DNA from: Rotaria macrura
Taxonomy: Eukaryota; Rotifera; Eurotatoria; Philodinida; Philodinidae
Reading direction: 5' to 3'
NCBI GenBank assembly: GCA_900239685.1
Contig: OENT01000260.1
Location: forward strand, 84,681-148,680
DNA: 64,000 bases
The notes under the pieces are model-generated. The model saw only the letters and a list, made by a program, of their open reading frames with translations. It had not been told where the DNA came from and did no database searches. The translations under genes and the position numbers were made by a program. Below are positions 60,944 to 64,000 of this stretch, one piece after another (positions within the stretch are counted from its first letter, which is position 1; every line of letters begins with the position of its first letter).

Positions 60944-61856
60944 TTTGTTGTAGTAAGAAATTCGTTTTTATTTCAGGAACGAATTAGTAAGTACAGAATC
61001 GAAGAATAACATTTGTATTCAACGACTGGTGTATAGTAAAGAGCAATCATTTGTTTGCGAATAAAAATATCTCGTGTGTCAGTGGTTGTCGGTCGTATTC
61101 GGTGGTCAATAAATTACTTTACTATCTTAGGTAACATCATTCTCACCATGAAATCGACAACAAAAAAATAGAAATGAATGATCTTATCGAAGATGAGAAA
61201 ATAATAAAATACGAATATCGTTGAACGATATATTTTTTTTCTACTGATATTTTACTAACACAGAAAGATTACAGTTGCAGAAATAGACTTATAATGTATA
61301 TTTTTCTAGTAATTACACTGAACTGAAAAGAAAATTTGAATTGATTTCAACATCGATCGAAATCGATCAATCGAGAATTTCTCTGTGTAAACATGGCTGT
61401 CATTTGTGATAAACAATAAAGCATGTATAATTGTCTACTACTGTATTTAACTGTAAAAAGTCTTAGTATTATTTTTATAAAAATACGATGATGATTTTAT
61501 AAATACATAAATATGTATGTATAAGTATCTTTTTCTCTATTGAACAAAATGATGTATTCTACAAGTATTTTTCATTATCTAGCCTTGAGCTCAAATATGG
61601 AAAAAATATTTTCAATATCGAATTTCAAATAAATAAAGTTTGCATGTAAATCAATGGAACTCGGACGTATGCTATATTATTTCCGCATCGTGCGTGCGTG
61701 TCTTAAAAACGCGTCCTTCATTTATCTGTTTCTTTGTTCGTTCTTTACATTTTCTCTCTCTCTCTCTCTCTCTCTCGTGCGCCGAAAAGAAATTCAGAGA
61801 ATAAAATCGATGTTGTCTATCAATCATTGAAAAGAGAAGTTGAGTAACAGAAAGCA
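60944..61856. promoter_or_regulatory. Divergent promoter region with (CT)n tract
   Basis: A 913-nt head-to-head interval between SUGCT and the GPR180/TMEM145-like gene. A (CT)n run of about 25 nt at 61751-61777 lies about 80 nt upstream of the latter's ATG. A similar CT tract lies in the Rac/MRPL10 divergent region. Confidence 0.45.
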
Positions 61857-62631
61857 ATGAACTTTTTCTCATTATTGTTCATAGTAATAATGTACTTTCT
61901 AAATACAACAACTAGTAAAATAATATATGGTACTGTAAATAAAGATATTGTAAGTAGGAGAAGAGTTTGTTTTTCTTATTTCAATATTTTATATGTAGAG
62001 TTGGTTGTATTTAACGACATTCTACTTTCATCCAATTTACGGACGTATTGAAATAGATTTATATGTAAGATATGAAATATGTTTATTACTTGATTTCTAT
62101 CAGAAAGGACCCTTTTGAAACCTACGGTTTTTCCTAGACACTGGATGATACTATTCTATGTTTTGCTTTAAATAAATATGAAGTAAAAGAAATAAAAAAT
62201 GATCTATCAAAAATTTGTTTAAAACAATCAATGCAAATAAATCCAGTGAGAAATGGAACAGCTTTGCGGCATTTATCGTCATCGTTAACATCCATGGATC
62301 AAATGTTTTTCATCATCAGTAAATGTAACTCAAGTTCAAATGCTAGTGTAAATATATTTGACTCTTTCTTCTTTTTCTTCTTCTTAAACATACATACATG
62401 TATTAATTATTAAAATACATAGTACCTATCGGTGACGTATAGATTAATTTTGACAAATGGAAATAATTTATTTATGAAACATTTTTCTGATGATGAACGA
62501 GGTGATTAAATATTTTTCATTTATTCAACTATTGATTTTCTTTTCTCTTCATTTTTAAGGAATATTACAATTGTACACTGTTAGTACCAGTATCTATTCT
62601 ATAATTTTGATCATTGTTCTGAAACTTATAT
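61857..62631 (+). CDS. GPR180/TMEM145-type seven-TM protein, 5' part
   Basis: Five exons in phase: 61857-61949 (signal peptide, then IIYGTVNKDI), 61999-62064 (SWLYLTTFYFHPIYGRIEID), 62138-62347 (long extracellular segment with ALRHLSSSLTSMDQMFFIIS), 62423-62501 (YRLILTNGNNLFMKHFSDDE) and 62560-about 62631 (RGILQLYTVSTSIYSIILII, the first membrane helix). The order and wording match the luminal GOLD-like domain and TM1 of the intimal-thickness-receptor family (GPR180, TMEM145): W-FLTRF-F--YGR, YLSCSSGRSF...WW, LTNGKSFW--HFSADE-GILE. A GTATGT donor at 62632 would continue the gene into an intron holding the nested insertion that runs to the window edge. Without splicing, the frame ends in a TAG formed by the transposon terminus. 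Continuation beyond the window is not visible. Confidence 0.75.
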
Positions 62632-63149
62632 GTATGTCTGATGATATAAATGTACACTTAAAAATGACCGAATATATATATATGCCGCAGTAGAATTTAA
62701 AATTCTAGTAGACGAAATTAAAATTGTAATTTCTACTATAGGAGCAATTCCTATAACACGTGATTTTAATATTTGCTATAGGAGAATTTTAAATCCTACT
62801 GGAAATTTGTTCTCAAGCGGAATTGGAATTGTTTCTGTATTAAATATTGAAATCTGCGTTTTTACTAGTGATAATATGTAGAACAAAACAAGAAAAAATC
62901 TTGCATATTTAACCTAAATTTGTCGCGACAACTTCAAAAGGAAAAGTTCTAATATAATACATATATCATGTAGTTATTTCATTCGAAATTTGATAAACAT
63001 ATTGAATCTCTAGGCGAGAAATGCCGTGTAAAATTTGTTATGAAACAAGCTGTGTATAATAATATCTAATTGGTATTGAAAAATAGTTCGAACGAAGCTC
63101 AATTTTAATTTTGGGTTCATAAACATACCGTCTTTGCACAAAAAACTGT

Positions 63150-63428
63150 GTTCTGTCTTCAAGATATGAAGTTAATGATCTATTAGATTTAAGAAAATGC
63201 AATTTTTCGGCATTGCGCGCTATTGATTATCAAACATTACTAACACAAACTTTTACTAAAGCTTGTTAAAATAATTCTAGTACTGGGCTTTGTTCGCCAG
63301 TTAAAGCTCATGCTTGTAATGGTGGCTGGACTACAAAAAAATCCCCATGTAAAGCAGCTAAAGTACCGTGGGATACAAAATGTCATCCTACTGAAAAACA
63401 TTTTGTTCAAATATACATTCGTTGTAAC
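63150..63428 (+). pseudogene. Decayed Cys-rich coding fragment inside the CAGTAG element
   Basis: One plus-strand frame is open for about 93 codons apart from a single TAA at 63267. It reads SSRYEVNDLLDLRKCNFSAL, then SPVKAHACNGGWTTKKSPCK, AAKVPWDTKCHPTEKHFVQI and ends where the nested MITE begins. HACNGGW superficially recalls the papain-family GCNGG box, but the rest does not fit a protease. It may be part of the element's own protein or captured host sequence. Not identified. Confidence 0.4.
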
Positions 63429-63813
63429 CAGGCATGCAACGAACCCGAGTTCGTAGTTCGGACCGAACAGTTCCGGATTCGGGTTCGGGTTTAAGTTCGG
63501 TATCAGGGTTCGGGTTCGAACTCAGGTTCTGGTTCGGATCCATTTCTAGTGTGGGTTTAGTTTGAGCTTCTCACATTGAAAGATGGGGTAATGAGCAAAA
63601 TACTTGCAGGAGGAAGCTCTCGTATCGGAATTTTTTAAAATTCGAACCGAATAGATGTAAACAAGACTTATGATTAGTTCATGTTAATCACGCTAGAATC
63701 CTTTTGCTATCGGGCTGCCTTTGATTCTTATCGAATATTCCACAATAGTTTTAATCGAGATCGAACCCGAAGCCTAGCACCGAACCCGAACGTTCGGGTT
63801 CGTTGTATGCCTA
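63429..63813. mobile_element. Nested hAT-type MITE filled with GGGTTCGG repeats
   Basis: A 385-bp element. The termini CAGGCATGCAACGAACCCGA and TAGGCATACAACGAACCCGA (complement of the right end) are flanked by 8-bp duplications GTTGTAAC (63421-63428) and GTTTTAAC (63814-63821), differing at one base. The left interior iterates CGGGTTCGGGTTCG and the right end its complement. It interrupts the coding remnant of the host element, so it is the younger insertion. Confidence 0.85.
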
Positions 63814-64000
63814 GTTTTAACAAACATGGATTTCAATATTTACTACAGAAAAAATTCCAATTCCGCTTGAGAACAAATTTCCAGTAGGATTTAAAATTCT
63901 CCTATAGCAAATATTAAAATCACGTGTTATAGGAATTGCTCCTCTAGTAGAAATTACAATTTTAATTTCGTCTACTAGAATTTTAAATTCTACTGGATTT

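Larger units (their letters stand above)
62688..63995. mobile_element. 1.3-kb element with 167-bp inverted repeats (CAGTAG ends)
   Basis: The left arm 62688-62854 and right arm 63829-63995 are inverted copies over about 167 nt with few differences, starting CAGTAGAATTTAAAATTCTA. Each arm also contains internal palindromes (GTAGAATTTAAAATTCTAGT; AGGAGCAATTCCT; TAGGAGAATTTTAAATCCTA), so each can fold on its own. The centre carries a decayed reading frame (63150-63428) and is interrupted by a nested MITE. The right flank is cut 5 nt later by the window end, so the target duplication cannot be checked. The superfamily is unknown. Confidence 0.8.

Noticed and set aside
63429..63813. Tandem GGGTTCGG repeats as a CRISPR or satellite array
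   Set aside because: Repeat units are degenerate with no spacers, and the block has inverted termini and 8-bp flanking duplications, so it is a MITE.

Overview
The window is eukaryotic nuclear DNA from a small, AT-rich animal genome. Coding sequence is cut by many short GT-AG introns, mostly about 45-80 nt, and the best-matched proteins are typical metazoan orthologues. Small introns, a spliced-leader-like gene arrangement and many short decayed DNA transposons make a bdelloid rotifer my best guess. That assignment is inference; no taxon-specific marker was found.

The window has two parts. About 1-38 kb is gene-poor. It holds a class A neuropeptide-type GPCR on the minus strand whose TM6-TM7 exon(s) I cannot find (2361-3551), a 103-aa single-pass membrane protein (11626-11937), a 112-aa orphan ORF (15257-15595), a three-exon 279-aa orphan gene (29168-30117) and several weak exon-like blocks. 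It also holds at least seven DNA-transposon remnants: a MITE at 1558, an internally deleted mariner at 5532, two TA-flanked foldback elements at 17969 and 19438, a pogo-like element at 26054, a long-TIR element near 30.9-32.0 kb and a hAT-type MITE at 33592.

About 38-62.6 kb is dense and well ordered. CKS1 (minus, 38008-39015) and a Rac-type GTPase (minus, 39489-40295) are followed by four plus-strand genes: MRPL10 (41120-45088), UBE2G2 (45204-47271), METTL17/RSM22 (47360-53162) and ATG9 (53283-57676). Next are SUGCT (minus, 58002-60943) and the 5' half of a GPR180/TMEM145-like gene (plus, from 61857). I rebuilt exons by hand from splice sites and reading frame. For every complete gene the summed exon length is a multiple of three: CKS1 76 aa, Rac 201, MRPL10 249, UBE2G2 165, METTL17 515, ATG9 786, SUGCT 404.

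The four plus-strand genes are separated by only 88-120 nt, and two start codons sit directly after a splice-acceptor AG. That is the layout expected of a trans-spliced operon. It would link two mitochondrial-translation genes (MRPL10, METTL17) with an ERAD ubiquitin-conjugating enzyme and the autophagy scramblase ATG9. The right edge is a nested insertion: a 385-bp hAT-type MITE inside a 1.3-kb element with 167-bp inverted repeats, which lies just after TM1 of the GPR180/TMEM145-like gene.
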